The notes under the pieces: generated by a model
Databases searched by the model: none
Told to the model about the DNA's origin: nothing
Seen by the model: only the letters and a program-made list of their open reading frames with translations
Shown here: in pieces, positions 16,492-24,627 of the stretch
How positions within the stretch are numbered: the first letter of the stretch is position 1
Layout of the letters: each line of letters opens with the position of its first letter
NCBI RefSeq assembly: GCF_001687665.2
Contig: NZ_CP016543.2
Location: 2,480,001 to 2,544,000 of the forward strand
DNA from: Planococcus donghaensis
Lineage (GTDB): Bacteria > Bacillota > Bacilli > Bacillales_A > Planococcaceae
DNA: 64,000 nucleotides
Direction of reading: 5' to 3'
Made by a program: the position numbers and the translations under genes

Positions 16492-17239
16492 CTTGTTCGC
16501 CTCCTTCATCTAATTCTGTACCAAGTACGTACATATTTAGCAAAACATCAATCAGCAGAACATCAACTTCATTGACCGCTTTAATAGACCTAATTTCGAT
16601 AATCAACAACTTATCTTGGAACTCTACAGGAAATAATACCAATTTAGTATCTTTACTGTAATACGTTTCTTTGGCTTGAAGATGTGCATCAATTTCTAAA
16701 AAATCATATTTATTATATCTTTTTTCCACAATTTCTCGATCTTCTAAATTGCTATAATACAGAAATTCTACCGTTAACTTTTCAGAGTTTGCATATAATT
16801 GGATTGCTTTTTTCAAGTTTTCAAAATAACTTTCTTCATTCGTATAATACCCAATAATGGCTTCTCCAAGCAATATTTCGTGAATACTCGTTACTTTTTG
16901 GCGATAATCTGTTAGTTTATCGCTGAGTTTGGTCAAGTCTTTAGGCAGTGTTTCCAGCTCATAGTCTCCTGCTTTTTTTAAGTACAAACCTAAGAAAATA
17001 AATGCGTCTACTGCAAAAAAGATAATGGCGACTATTAAATAATTATTCCAATCTCTAAATATGCTGATAGGATCAGTGCTCCAGTAGATTAAAGCCCCAA
17101 GAATGTAAATCCCAAACCACGTTTTGCGAATATGAATCATCACATTGTTGCTAACTTCTTCTATCCAATTCCATGTGATATAGACAACTAATCCAATAAA
17201 AAGCAACCAAACAAATACGATAAACGCCGTAGTTAACAT
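16472..17239 (-). CDS. spoIISA: SpoIISA-like membrane toxin
   Basis: A 255-residue protein with three N-terminal membrane helices (about 1-22, 43-60 and 70-92) and a cytosolic domain, as in B. subtilis SpoIISA (248 residues). The segment IRKTWFGIYILGALIYW, then NYLIVAI...DAFIFLGLYLKK, corresponds closely to the known toxin. SpoIISA permeabilises the membrane and kills or blocks sporulating cells unless bound by SpoIISB. The cytosolic part dimerises through a GAF-like fold. The ATG at 17239 is preceded by GGGGGCG; an upstream start at 17293 would add residues the family lacks. Translationally coupled to the antitoxin gene. Confidence 0.85.
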   Translation of the reverse strand: MLTTAFIVFVWLLFIGLVVYITWNWIEEVSNNVMIHIRKTWFGIYILGALIYWSTDPISIFRDWNNYLIVAIIFFAVDAFIFLGLYLKKAGDYELETLPKDLTKLSDKLTDYRQKVTSIHEILLGEAIIGYYTNEESYFENLKKAIQLYANSEKLTVEFLYYSNLEDREIVEKRYNKYDFLEIDAHLQAKETYYSKDTKLVLFPVEFQDKLLIIEIRSIKAVNEVDVLLIDVLLNMYVLGTELDEGGEQDEEYFG

Positions 17240-17348
17240 AAGACGCCCCCATTGCTTTTTCTTTAGTATCTCATAGCATAATGTAAACGACAATTTAAAA
17301 ATCTGAATTTTTAAATTTATTCAAACTAATTTTTCATAAAAAATCAGA

Positions 17349-17384
17349 AAAAGTTATCCCTTCATTATAGAAGGGATAACTTTT
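17349..17384. terminator. Terminator of the VanZ-family gene
   Basis: AAAAGTTATCCCTTC-attata-GAAGGGATAACTTTT, a 15-bp perfect stem abutting the stop codon. Confidence 0.85.
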
Positions 17385-17861
17385 TTAGTGCAGCTTTTCA
17401 TTTGTCAGTGCACCGGCTATTTTCTGTACCGTTTTCCAAAAGGTTTGGATGATGCCACCTTGTTCTTTTACGTAAATGCTCAATCGATAAGCTAAGTAAA
17501 CGCCACCGATATCAATAATCGCGTCGGAAATTCTTCCAGTTCGTTCGAAAAACAATTGAAGAAATTCTGTGAAAAACGCAAACAGGCTACACAAAATGAT
17601 GGCCTTGGTTTTATTGCCAATCGTTCGAGCTAGTATGAGAAAAAGAATGCCAAAAGATAAGGCGTGACCGGTTTTTTGGAAAACATAAAGTCTACTGCCG
17701 AGATGAATATCTGTGGTGATGAATAGGTCAGATAAGTTGGGGAACAAGCGAATGTTAAAATTGATATCATGTGCGAATAATAAAGCTTGGAAATTGTAGT
17801 TATTGGTGGCTAGTAAAATGCACAGCCCCCAGAAAATGACCGGTATGTATTTTGCTTTCAA
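17385..17861 (-). CDS. VanZ-family membrane protein
   Basis: A 158-residue protein with about four membrane helices. The VanZ-like core is clear: KTGHALSFGILFLIL (near residue 65), then FAFFTEFLQLFFERTGRISDAIIDIGGVYLAYRL with the conserved Glu-Phe-x-Gln and Asp-x-x-x-Asp. VanZ proteins give low-level teicoplanin tolerance or act in envelope biology; the role here is unknown. The gene stands alone between two terminators. Confidence 0.85.
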   Translation of the reverse strand: MKAKYIPVIFWGLCILLATNNYNFQALLFAHDINFNIRLFPNLSDLFITTDIHLGSRLYVFQKTGHALSFGILFLILARTIGNKTKAIILCSLFAFFTEFLQLFFERTGRISDAIIDIGGVYLAYRLSIYVKEQGGIIQTFWKTVQKIAGALTNEKLH

Positions 17862-18004
17862 AACGCTCTTCCCTTCGATTTTGTTAGCTGTTTCTATTTG
17901 ACGGATTAGTTACTTACATGATATTCCAGTAGAATCGCTTAGCTTATTATATGTCGGGTTGTTCTAAATAACTAGTAGCTGTTACGTATAAATACAAAAA
18001 AAGT

Positions 18005-18043
18005 AGCTAGAGTGAAACAACGGAACTTGTTTCACTCTAGCTC
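18005..18043. terminator. Terminator overlapping the last codons of the first ABM gene
   Basis: AGCTAGAGTGAAACA ... TGTTTCACTCTAGCT, a 15-bp perfect stem whose right arm covers the stop codon and last residues of the gene at 18032. Confidence 0.8.
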
Positions 18044-18331
18044 GACGCTGTCACCACTAAACACTTCTGCTTTCATTGGTGAAGATAAGAGCGTTAATAC
18101 TTTATCGTGATCTTCTTGCAATTCTTCTCTTGGAAAGTGAGCTTTATAGGCTTCTGCATCTTTCCAAATTCCAACTACTTTATAAGTGTATTCCTGCTCT
18201 GTAGACTTCAGAAAATCGCACATGATATTGCCCTCTTCTTTTCTTACTTTCTGAAGAATGCTGTTGCTTACTTCCAAAAATGCTCTTTCTTGGTCGGGTT
18301 TTACTTGCATGTGTGTGTAAAGAAAGATCAT
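18032..18331 (-). CDS. Antibiotic biosynthesis monooxygenase (ABM) domain protein, paralogue 3
   Basis: A 99-residue single-domain protein of the dimeric alpha+beta barrel (ABM/YgiN) type: N-terminal strand MIFLYTHMQVKPDQERAFLEV and strand YKVVGIWKDAEAYKAH. Relatives are small quinol monooxygenases or heme-degrading proteins; no heme signature is evident. It is the last of three paralogues read in one direction and lies 28 bp from the middle one, so the two are probably cotranscribed. AAGGTG precedes the ATG. Confidence 0.82.
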   Translation of the reverse strand: MIFLYTHMQVKPDQERAFLEVSNSILQKVRKEEGNIMCDFLKSTEQEYTYKVVGIWKDAEAYKAHFPREELQEDHDKVLTLLSSPMKAEVFSGDSVELE

Positions 18332-18359
18332 GGTTTTACACCTTCTAATCTGTCATTCA

Positions 18360-18650
18360 TTAGCGATATTCACCACGTACGACTTTTTTCGTTATTGGTG
18401 CACTTAAGAAATTTGCCGACTTCTCAACATATTCGGTTATATAATCACTCGCAAGATGGTCGTCATAGACTTCTGCATCTTTCCAAAATCCAACGACTTT
18501 GTACAGGTTTTCTTCGCCAAACACCTTCATTAAGTTGTAACTAATATTTCCTTTGTTTGCTCTGGCTGCTTGAAGTACAGGTTTGCAGGCTTCTAAAAAT
18601 TCTTCCTCATGACCCGGTTTTACTTCTAAGTGTGAGTAATTAATAATCAT
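18360..18650 (-). CDS. ABM domain protein, paralogue 2
   Basis: A 96-residue member of the same family (MIINYSHLEVKPGHEEEF, then YKVVGFWKDAEVYDDH). AAAGG lies upstream of the ATG at 18650; a TTG at 18653 is less likely. A terminator-like hairpin separates it from paralogue 1, and an AT-rich 110-bp stretch with a TATAAT upstream suggests it has its own promoter. Confidence 0.82.
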   Translation of the reverse strand: MIINYSHLEVKPGHEEEFLEACKPVLQAARANKGNISYNLMKVFGEENLYKVVGFWKDAEVYDDHLASDYITEYVEKSANFLSAPITKKVVRGEYR

Positions 18651-18766
18651 CAACTCTCAACCTTTCAACCGTTTTTGTCTTAACTAACTAATAAAAACTT
18701 ACTATTCAGATAATTATATGCTTATCGAATGTTAATTGCCATGATTTGTTCTTACTTCAATTAAAA

Positions 18767-18791
18767 AAGAGCAGCTATTAGCTACTCTTTA
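18767..18791. terminator. Terminator after ABM paralogue 1
   Basis: AAAGAGCAGCT-attAGCTACTCTTT; 11-bp stem with one wobble pair, between ABM paralogues 1 and 2. It may be partial and allow read-through. Confidence 0.6.
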
Positions 18792-18804
18792 GAAATATTT
18801 CTGA

Positions 18805-19101
18805 TTACATTTTTACAGTTTCTGCGCTATAAACGTTTAAGTCCATTGGTGCAGCCATGAATGTTGGTGCTTGTTGAACAAACGCTTGGAAATGTTCGCT
18901 CGTGTTATGTGCTTGGATTGCTTCAGCGTCTTTCCACACTTCAACCATTGTGTAATGTTGTTCTTGATCTGTAGATTTTTTCAAGTCGTAGCTGATGTTG
19001 CCTGCTTCTTGACGTGATCCTTCGATAACTGTTTTAGCTGCTTCTAGAAATGCTTGTTCTTGAGCTGGTAGTACTTGCAAGTTTGCGTGAATAATCATCA
19101 T
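18805..19101 (-). CDS. ABM domain protein, paralogue 1
   Basis: A 98-residue ABM/YgiN-like protein (MMIIHANLQVLPAQEQAF, then YTMVEVWKDAEAIQAHNTS). In this fold a strand histidine near residue 70 is often part of the quinone pocket; AHNTSEHF is present here and less well kept in the other two copies. It lies 36 bp downstream of the MarR gene and is probably cotranscribed with it. Confidence 0.85.
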   Translation of the reverse strand: MMIIHANLQVLPAQEQAFLEAAKTVIEGSRQEAGNISYDLKKSTDQEQHYTMVEVWKDAEAIQAHNTSEHFQAFVQQAPTFMAAPMDLNVYSAETVKM

Positions 19102-19137
19102 GTGGACTCATCCTCTGTTTTTTTATTTGGTCGTACT

Positions 19138-19566
19138 TTAGTACTCGCTGATATTATTTTGCATGCGGCTTAGCATGTCAGACAGCTGCTCAATTTCTTC
19201 CGGTGTGAAGTCATGAAGCATTTGATTGACAAAGCCCATGTTTTCTTGACGATAGCCGATAATTTTTTCGCGACCTTCAGTGGTTAAGCTGACAAAAATG
19301 ACGCGGTTGTCGGCAGGGCTTCTTTTTCTCGTGACCATGCCGTCTGCCTCCAGTTGTTTCAGGTGGCGAGTAACAGCCGCGCTATCAATATTGACGGCTT
19401 TTTGAAGCGTCGATTGGTTGATTTCATCGGTGTTGTAAAGTTGGTAAAGCAATTCATAGCGCGATGCACTAATGCCTGTACAACGTTCAAATTTCGGGCT
19501 GATTTGGTTGGTCAGTCCTTTGAACAATTGCAAGATTTGCTCTTGTTTTGAAAATGAACATGCCAT
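19138..19566 (-). CDS. MarR-family transcriptional regulator
   Basis: A 142-residue winged-helix repressor: GISASRYELLYQLYN, recognition helix DSAAVTRHLKQLEADGMVTRKRS and wing DNRVIFVSLTTEGREK. A cysteine at residue 3 and one at the start of the DNA-binding domain (RCTGIS) are possible redox sensors, as in thiol-based MarR proteins; this is inference. GGAGG lies 7 nt before the ATG at 19566. It sits between a nitroreductase gene and the ABM genes, like the quinone-responsive MhqR and YodB regulons of B. subtilis. Confidence 0.9.
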   Translation of the reverse strand: MACSFSKQEQILQLFKGLTNQISPKFERCTGISASRYELLYQLYNTDEINQSTLQKAVNIDSAAVTRHLKQLEADGMVTRKRSPADNRVIFVSLTTEGREKIIGYRQENMGFVNQMLHDFTPEEIEQLSDMLSRMQNNISEY

Positions 19567-19590
19567 CAATAGACCTCCTCTTTTATGACT

Positions 19591-19625
19591 GGGTCAATTG
19601 ATAGCATTTCGCTTTTCATTGACCC
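19591..19625. promoter_or_regulatory. Inverted repeat between nitroreductase and marR genes
   Basis: GGGTCAAT (19591-19598) and ATTGACCC (19618-19625) form a stem just after the nitroreductase stop and 25 bp before marR. It could be a weak terminator or, with the adjoining TCAATTGAT, a binding site for the MarR protein. Confidence 0.4.
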
Positions 19626-19629
19626 TAGT

Positions 19630-20277
19630 TTATTTCCATTGCGTAGTGGTTTCAACAGGCAAACGGTATGACTGGAAGCCATCATTTAATGCTTTCCCGA
19701 TTGTCAGTAACATAACCGGAACATAACGATCTTTATCTAAGTCTAACACTTCTGCGATATTTTCTTTATCATAACCGCCAATTGGGTTCGTGCCATATCC
19801 ATGAGCACGCGCAACAAGCATTAATTGCATAGAGACAAGACCTGTATCTAACATAATAATGTCTTTCATTGTATCGTACGGTGCATTTTCATAAGCCGGT
19901 TTGAAATAATCAAGCTGCGCGCGCATCACGTCTGCAGGCATGTAGCCAAGTTCTACAGCTTTTCCGTAAATTTCTTCGCCGTATTCGATGTTTTTAAGAT
20001 CCGCAAAAATAGCAATAACTGCCGATGCGCTCATGACTTTTTCTAAGTTGAATGAAGCAAGCGGTGCGATTTTTTCTTTTCCTTCTTCCGTGTCGATCAC
20101 GACGAAACGCCAAGGCTGCATGTTAATAGAAGATGGCGCTGTTGAAGCTTGCTCAATAATTTGGCTCATTTCTTCGCGACTGATTTTCACCGTTGGGTCG
20201 TATTGTTTGATTGAACGACGGTTATTCATGATGTCGTTAAAATCGTTTGTTTTTTGGAAAGTTTGTGTAGTTTGCAT
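19630..20277 (-). CDS. Nitroreductase-family NAD(P)H oxidoreductase
   Basis: A 215-residue FMN-dependent enzyme of the NfsB/MhqN type. The N-terminal FMN-binding signature (NNRRSIKQYDP), the flavin contact segment STAPSSINMQPWRFVVID and the late GYGTNPIGGYD are present. Such enzymes reduce quinones, nitroaromatics or unsaturated carbonyls. It is the first gene of a likely operon with marR and ABM genes. Its promoter carries a palindrome over the -35 box, suggesting control by the neighbouring MarR protein. AAAGGAG precedes the ATG. Confidence 0.9.
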   Translation of the reverse strand: MQTTQTFQKTNDFNDIMNNRRSIKQYDPTVKISREEMSQIIEQASTAPSSINMQPWRFVVIDTEEGKEKIAPLASFNLEKVMSASAVIAIFADLKNIEYGEEIYGKAVELGYMPADVMRAQLDYFKPAYENAPYDTMKDIIMLDTGLVSMQLMLVARAHGYGTNPIGGYDKENIAEVLDLDKDRYVPVMLLTIGKALNDGFQSYRLPVETTTQWK

Positions 20278-20306
20278 ATATTTCGAGCTCCTTTTTCTGT
20301 TAAGTT

Positions 20307-20340
20307 ATTATGATTTGATAATGATTGAGGTATCAATCAT
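20307..20340 (-). promoter_or_regulatory. Nitroreductase promoter with palindromic MarR-type operator
   Basis: On the minus strand TTGATA (20336-20331) and CATAAT (20312-20307) are separated by 18 bp. The palindrome ATGATTGA-GGTA-TCAATCAT (20321-20340, 8-bp perfect arms) covers the -35 box, as expected for repression by a MarR dimer. Confidence 0.6.
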
Positions 20341-20417
20341 TGACTCCTCATACAATATAAACCCATCGGAGGGGATTTGCAACTATAAAGTTTTGGGGAG
20401 TTTTTTGGGGGCGGCGT

Positions 20418-21664
20418 GCGTATGGGGTTCTGTGCCGTGCGTATTTTCTTGGGAGCGCGCGTAACACTCGTTGCACCGTGCGTATTTCTCTAGGAGCGCG
20501 CGTAAAGAGTTCTGTGCCGCGCGTATTTTCTGGGGAGCGCGCGTATGGGGTTCTGTGCCGTGCATATTTTCTTGGGAGCGTGCGTAAGGGGTTCTGTGCC
20601 GCGCGTATTTTCTTGGAAGCGCGCGTATGGGGTTCTGTGCCGCGCGTATTTTCTTGGGAGCGCGCGTAAAGAGTTCTGTGCCGCGCGTGTTTTCTTGGGA
20701 GCGCGCGTAATACTCGTTGAACTGTGCGTATTTCTTTAGGACCGTGCGTATCCCGCCACCTTGACTACTTTTGACTCGATCATGCTTGCCCGCCAAGACC
20801 AAAAACATTAGATGCCCCGCTTTTCGCGAGCGAAAAGCACTAAAACCTACTAGCTTGGATTCTAGAACAAGCAATCTCTACTATCGAGTGAGACTTTTTT
20901 ACGTGCGGAGTGCCTCGCGCGCGTATTTTTTCTAGAACGCGCGTAACCGTCCCACCACCGCGCGTATTTTTCCAGCATCGCACGTAACACTCGCCGCACC
21001 GTGCGTATTTCTCCAGAACCGCGCATAACACACGCCGCACCGTGCGTATTTCTCCAGGACCGTGCGTATGCCGCCACCTTGACTACTTTAGACTCGATCA
21101 TGCTTGCCCGCCAAGACCAAAAACATTAGATGCCCCGCTTTTCGCGAGCGAAAAGCACTAAAATCTACTAGCTTGGATTCTAGAACAAGCAACTTCTACT
21201 ATTGAGCGAGATTTTTTAGCGTCCGGAATGCCTCGCGTGCGTATTTTTTCTGGAACGCGCGTAACCGTCCCACCACCGCGCGTATTCTTCCAGCATCGCG
21301 CGTAACACTTGCTGCATCGCGCATATTTCTCCAGGAACGCGCGTAACACACGCCCAACCGCGCGTATTCCGCCACCTAGCCTACTCCCAACCCCAATCAT
21401 CCTTTCCCGCCCAACAAAAAACCTAGATGCCCCGCTTTTCGCGAGCGAAAAGCACTAAAATCTACTAGTTTGGATTCTAGAACAAGCAACTTCTACTATC
21501 GAGTGAGACTTTTTTGCGTGCGGAGTGCCTCGCGCGCGTATTTTTTCTGGAGCGCGCGTATCCGCCTCACCACCGCGCGTATTCTTCCAGCATCGCGCGT
21601 AACACTCGCTGCATCGCGCATATTTCCCCAGAACCGCGCATAACACACTCCCAACCGTGCATAC
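20418..21664. repeat. Array C: four arrays of alternating 20/21-bp YGCGTA units with three hairpin linkers
   Basis: Array 1 has 17 motif starts, 20418 to 20746, alternating 21 and 20 bp without exception. Array 2 has 8 (20921-21064), array 3 has 7 (21239-21362) and array 4 has 7 (21536-21659), all with the same alternation. Between them are three near-identical linkers of about 170 bp. Each linker carries a perfect hairpin GCTTTTCGC-GA-GCGAAAAGC (20819-20838, 21138-21157, 21436-21455). Short open frames on both strands here are repeat by-products. The block lies between the nitroreductase promoter and the HEPN-like gene. Confidence 0.93.
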
Positions 21665-21709
21665 CCCTCAATAAAACCAACCAATCCCCAAAAATTCCGA
21701 CAACAAGGG

Positions 21710-21738
21710 GTGACCCACTCGCTTGAGTTCGGTACAAT
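21710..21738 (+). promoter_or_regulatory. Candidate promoter of the HEPN-like gene
   Basis: GTGACC (21710-21715), 17-bp spacer and TACAAT (21733-21738), about 35 bp upstream of the ribosome binding site. It lies just outside the last repeat unit of array C. Confidence 0.45.
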
Positions 21739-21772
21739 AAGAACAGAAGCACCGATCCAAGGAGGGTTCCCG

Positions 21773-23143
21773 ATGTCGACATTACAAGAGATTGCCCAAT
21801 CAGACGATTACGGGCAGTTTGAGTTGAAAGAAGTTTACCAAGCTGCACAATTATTGCTGCAGGAGTTCCAAAAAACGCGTACTGCGCCGGAAAAACTAGT
21901 AGAAATCATTGAACACTTAAAAAAACGTCTCGAAGGTCAGGCTGCTTACCCGCTCGCGATTTTACTTGAGAGCAGCAAGCTCGGCGTCGAGCACCAGTTG
22001 CAAAAAGACTGGAACAGCCCGATGAAACAACGCCAGCTGTTTCTATTCGAAAGCTTATATGCACAGTTCCGCGGCAAAGTGCCGCCTACTATATGGAACC
22101 AAATTTGCTTGAACTATGCGGAAGCTTTGATTTACGTAGGTCGCTCACTTGATGGCCTTAACGTTTTAGAGCAAATGACTGAAGCGGAAAATGATCCGTC
22201 GTACGAACGTTTAGACGCTGAACGCGGATGGGGATTGTTGTTTTATTCGACATTCCTGCGTGATAAAGATGCAAAAGGCGAGGCACTTCATTTGTCGCGT
22301 GATTTGCTGCGTGACGGGATTGAAAAAATCACCAACGCCAATGGACGCGCGTTGTATGCAGACCGCTTGAAACTGGCTGTTAAAATGCTCGAGGAAATTG
22401 GATCAATTGATTTGACTGGCAGCTACAAGCCGAACTTTTTCGAAGGCCGCGAGCGCGATTACCGCGACTGGTGCGCGAAGCATCGTTTATTGCTTAATGA
22501 CAACAACGAAGTTGATCCTGATGGTACGATGAAAATTGATACGCTTAACTATCGCCACGTAGGTGGAGATAAAGAATACGGGCGATACCTTGAAACATTT
22601 ATGGACAGCATCGTTTCTGAATTTACGGGACTGCGTTGGAATCTTTTCGAAGCACTTGAGCAAGAGCCGAGCGCTGAGCGCAACGAACAACTTAAGACCG
22701 TTTACCGACAGACGTATACTTTGTTTTCAAAAATTGCGCAGTTTGTTAGCCAATACTACAAACTCGAAATGACCAATCCACGTGCCGGCTTGCAGCGTAT
22801 GTGGTTCGAAGAAGAAGATCCGAAAAAACCGCTCAAGCCGTTTATTAAAGACAGCAAAAACGGCGCATTAAAAGCATTGTTCTGGCTGTCCAAAGAACTC
22901 TTTGGCTATGAGCAATCTGCGGTGCAAAACGTTGCGACGGTTCGTTCACTCTTGATACGCGATCAACTCGAACGAAGCTTTGTTCAAGTGATTACGAAAA
23001 AAGAAGAAATCGCTGAAACTGGTGAACTGCGTAAGCATCAAATGACGCAAATCGAACTTGAACGTTTGTCGCAGACGACTTTATTTAAAGCGCGTAATGC
23101 GTTGATGTATGTAGGATTTGCGATTGGGTTGGAGAAAAAATAA
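21773..23143 (+). CDS. LA2681-like HEPN protein with degenerate active-site motif
   Basis: A 456-residue soluble helical protein. The central DYRDWCAKHRLLLNDNNEV and the C-terminal FKARNALMYVGFAI match segments I associate with the LA2681-like HEPN family, which normally carries an R-N-x-x-x-H ribonuclease motif (as in IRNALEHRFL). At the matching place this protein reads LIRDQLERSFVQV, so the Asn and His are replaced and RNase activity is unlikely. The family call is from remembered patterns only. AAGGAGGG lies 7 nt before the ATG at 21773; an upstream GTG at 21710 lies in the promoter. Repeat array C is directly upstream, and a terminator follows. Confidence 0.6.
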   Translation: MSTLQEIAQSDDYGQFELKEVYQAAQLLLQEFQKTRTAPEKLVEIIEHLKKRLEGQAAYPLAILLESSKLGVEHQLQKDWNSPMKQRQLFLFESLYAQFRGKVPPTIWNQICLNYAEALIYVGRSLDGLNVLEQMTEAENDPSYERLDAERGWGLLFYSTFLRDKDAKGEALHLSRDLLRDGIEKITNANGRALYADRLKLAVKMLEEIGSIDLTGSYKPNFFEGRERDYRDWCAKHRLLLNDNNEVDPDGTMKIDTLNYRHVGGDKEYGRYLETFMDSIVSEFTGLRWNLFEALEQEPSAERNEQLKTVYRQTYTLFSKIAQFVSQYYKLEMTNPRAGLQRMWFEEEDPKKPLKPFIKDSKNGALKALFWLSKELFGYEQSAVQNVATVRSLLIRDQLERSFVQVITKKEEIAETGELRKHQMTQIELERLSQTTLFKARNALMYVGFAIGLEKK

Positions 23144-23144
23144 C

Positions 23145-23177
23145 AAACAGCGACACTCAAAATTTGAGTGTCGCTGT
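23145..23177. terminator. Bidirectional terminator
   Basis: AAACAGCGACACTCAA ... TTGAGTGTCGCTGTTT, a 16-bp stem between convergent genes. Confidence 0.85.
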
Positions 23178-23179
23178 TT

Positions 23180-23836
23180 TTATGAGTTCATATCGGTAAT
23201 ATTCACAAGTGGTGCTTCAATGATATAACGGTCAGGCGCTGCGCCGAGGAAGTTAAACGGATAACAAGTGGTAAGTGTCAGGATAGCTTTATCTTTTGCA
23301 ACAATAACTGATCGGTCTTGTGCATCTGTGATCCAAGTCCGTTTTATTTTATATTCGTATTGAACTTCTTCAAATTGGATAAACATCGTATCGCCTTCTT
23401 TTAAATTGCCCAGTTCGCGGAATACCGTGTCTCTATGCCCCGCTAAAACGGTATGCTGCTTGCCATCTGGAGGCGTGGTCAAGTTACCGACATGATAGCC
23501 GACGCCTTGTGTTAATGTGTCATCGTCTGTTCCCCAATAAACTGGGTACTTTTTATCCAGAGCAGGAATTAACAACCATCCTATATCTTCCCCTCGTTCA
23601 TATTCTTCGTAATTCCGAGGGCTTGGAATTTCCTTTTTCACCAACAAAGGATTAACTTCTTCTTGAACAAGAGCTTCTATTGGAACAGCAACACTGTCGA
23701 TTTCATTTGCTTGTGCTATATCATTTTCATCGATAGTTTCTTGGCCGGAAGACATTTCAGACAGCCATACATAGCCGTTCCAAGCGGCGAAAAGCAAGCC
23801 AATCAATAAAAGCAACACACCTACTTTTTTCTTCAC
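23180..23836 (-). CDS. Class D sortase
   Basis: Membrane-anchored transpeptidase, 218 residues. The signal anchor is residues 4-22, followed by an acidic linker and a sortase barrel. Catalytic His is in LAGHRDTVF, Cys in LTLTTCYPF and Arg in APDRYIIEA, all in the class D context. Class D sortases cut LPXTA-type motifs and fix proteins to the wall. The divergent neighbour at 24023 ends in a sorting signal with MPTTAS, which makes it the obvious substrate. The gene is single, with its own terminator. Confidence 0.92.
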   Translation of the reverse strand: MKKKVGVLLLLIGLLFAAWNGYVWLSEMSSGQETIDENDIAQANEIDSVAVPIEALVQEEVNPLLVKKEIPSPRNYEEYERGEDIGWLLIPALDKKYPVYWGTDDDTLTQGVGYHVGNLTTPPDGKQHTVLAGHRDTVFRELGNLKEGDTMFIQFEEVQYEYKIKRTWITDAQDRSVIVAKDKAILTLTTCYPFNFLGAAPDRYIIEAPLVNITDMNS

Positions 23837-23972
23837 GGTTTCACCCCTAGTACCATACTGAAATAGACTGATTCTATACTTCTACTCCGCATCTATTGAC
23901 AAATTAAGGTATTCATTAAGGTGTATATATTTATTTTTACAGAAAATTCTAATTTTTAAGAATGCTTTGTTG

Positions 23973-24022
23973 TATAATATGTTATCGCCTATTGGCGAAA
24001 TTTGCAAGAAGGAGAATGATCT
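23973..24022 (+). promoter_or_regulatory. -10 box, small 5' UTR hairpin and ribosome binding site of the CHRD gene
   Basis: TATAAT at 23973-23978 (no clear -35 box), a hairpin TCGCC-tatt-GGCGA at 23985-23998 in the leader, and AAGGAG at 24009-24014, 8 nt before the ATG. Confidence 0.5.
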
Positions 24023-24616
24023 ATGAAAAAACGCATGGCTTTACCACTCGTTTCAATTTTGGCCGTTACAGGATTTGCCGGATCAGTTTTTGCTGCTCAT
24101 GAAGGACAAGAGTTTATGGCGGAGTTGACACCGGAACAGGAAACAGCAGAAGTTGAAAGTGATGCAACAGGTGATGCAAGTATCATGTTTAGTGAAGATG
24201 GCATGTCGCTCGAATTCACGGTCAATGCCGAAGGATTGACCAATGCACTTGCAGGGCACTTGCACAGTGGCGCTCCTGGGGAAAACGGACCTGTTGAAAT
24301 AGCCTTGTTCAACAACGAGGAAGCTACAGATTACGATGGCGAAGTAGCCTCGGGCACATTAAGTGAAGCCGACCTTGCCGGAGAAATGTCATGGGAAGAT
24401 TTCACAAAAGCGATGGTGGCTGGTGATATCTATGTAAACCTTCATACAGAACAGTATCCTGACGGTGAACTTCGCGGGCAAGTAGAAATGGCCGAAGAAG
24501 GCGATGAAATGCCAACGACCGCTTCTAACGGACCACTTTACACGATGATTGGTGTGCTGATGGCGTTGATGGGCGGACTATTGCTAGTCGGCAGAAATCA
24601 GAAGAAAGCTGCATAG
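24023..24616 (+). CDS. CHRD-domain surface protein with LPXTA-like sorting signal
   Basis: Secreted protein of 197 residues. The signal peptide is residues 1-24 (cut after VFA). A CHRD domain follows at about 28-152, with the typical GHLHSGAPGENGPVEIALF and DIYVNLHTEQYPDGELRGQ. The C-terminus has MPTTAS, a hydrophobic segment (about 170-190) and the basic tail GRNQKKAA, the layout of a wall sorting signal. The motif differs from LPXTA only at position 1. It is divergent from the class D sortase gene and should be its substrate. The function of CHRD domains in bacteria is not established. Confidence 0.87.
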   Translation: MKKRMALPLVSILAVTGFAGSVFAAHEGQEFMAELTPEQETAEVESDATGDASIMFSEDGMSLEFTVNAEGLTNALAGHLHSGAPGENGPVEIALFNNEEATDYDGEVASGTLSEADLAGEMSWEDFTKAMVAGDIYVNLHTEQYPDGELRGQVEMAEEGDEMPTTASNGPLYTMIGVLMALMGGLLLVGRNQKKAA

Positions 24617-24627
24617 ACAATTCCCTA

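Noticed and set aside
20383..21684. Several open frames of 60-160 codons on both strands within array C
   Set aside because: They arise from the 20/21-bp repeats, lack ribosome binding sites, and the alternating period shifts frame between units.
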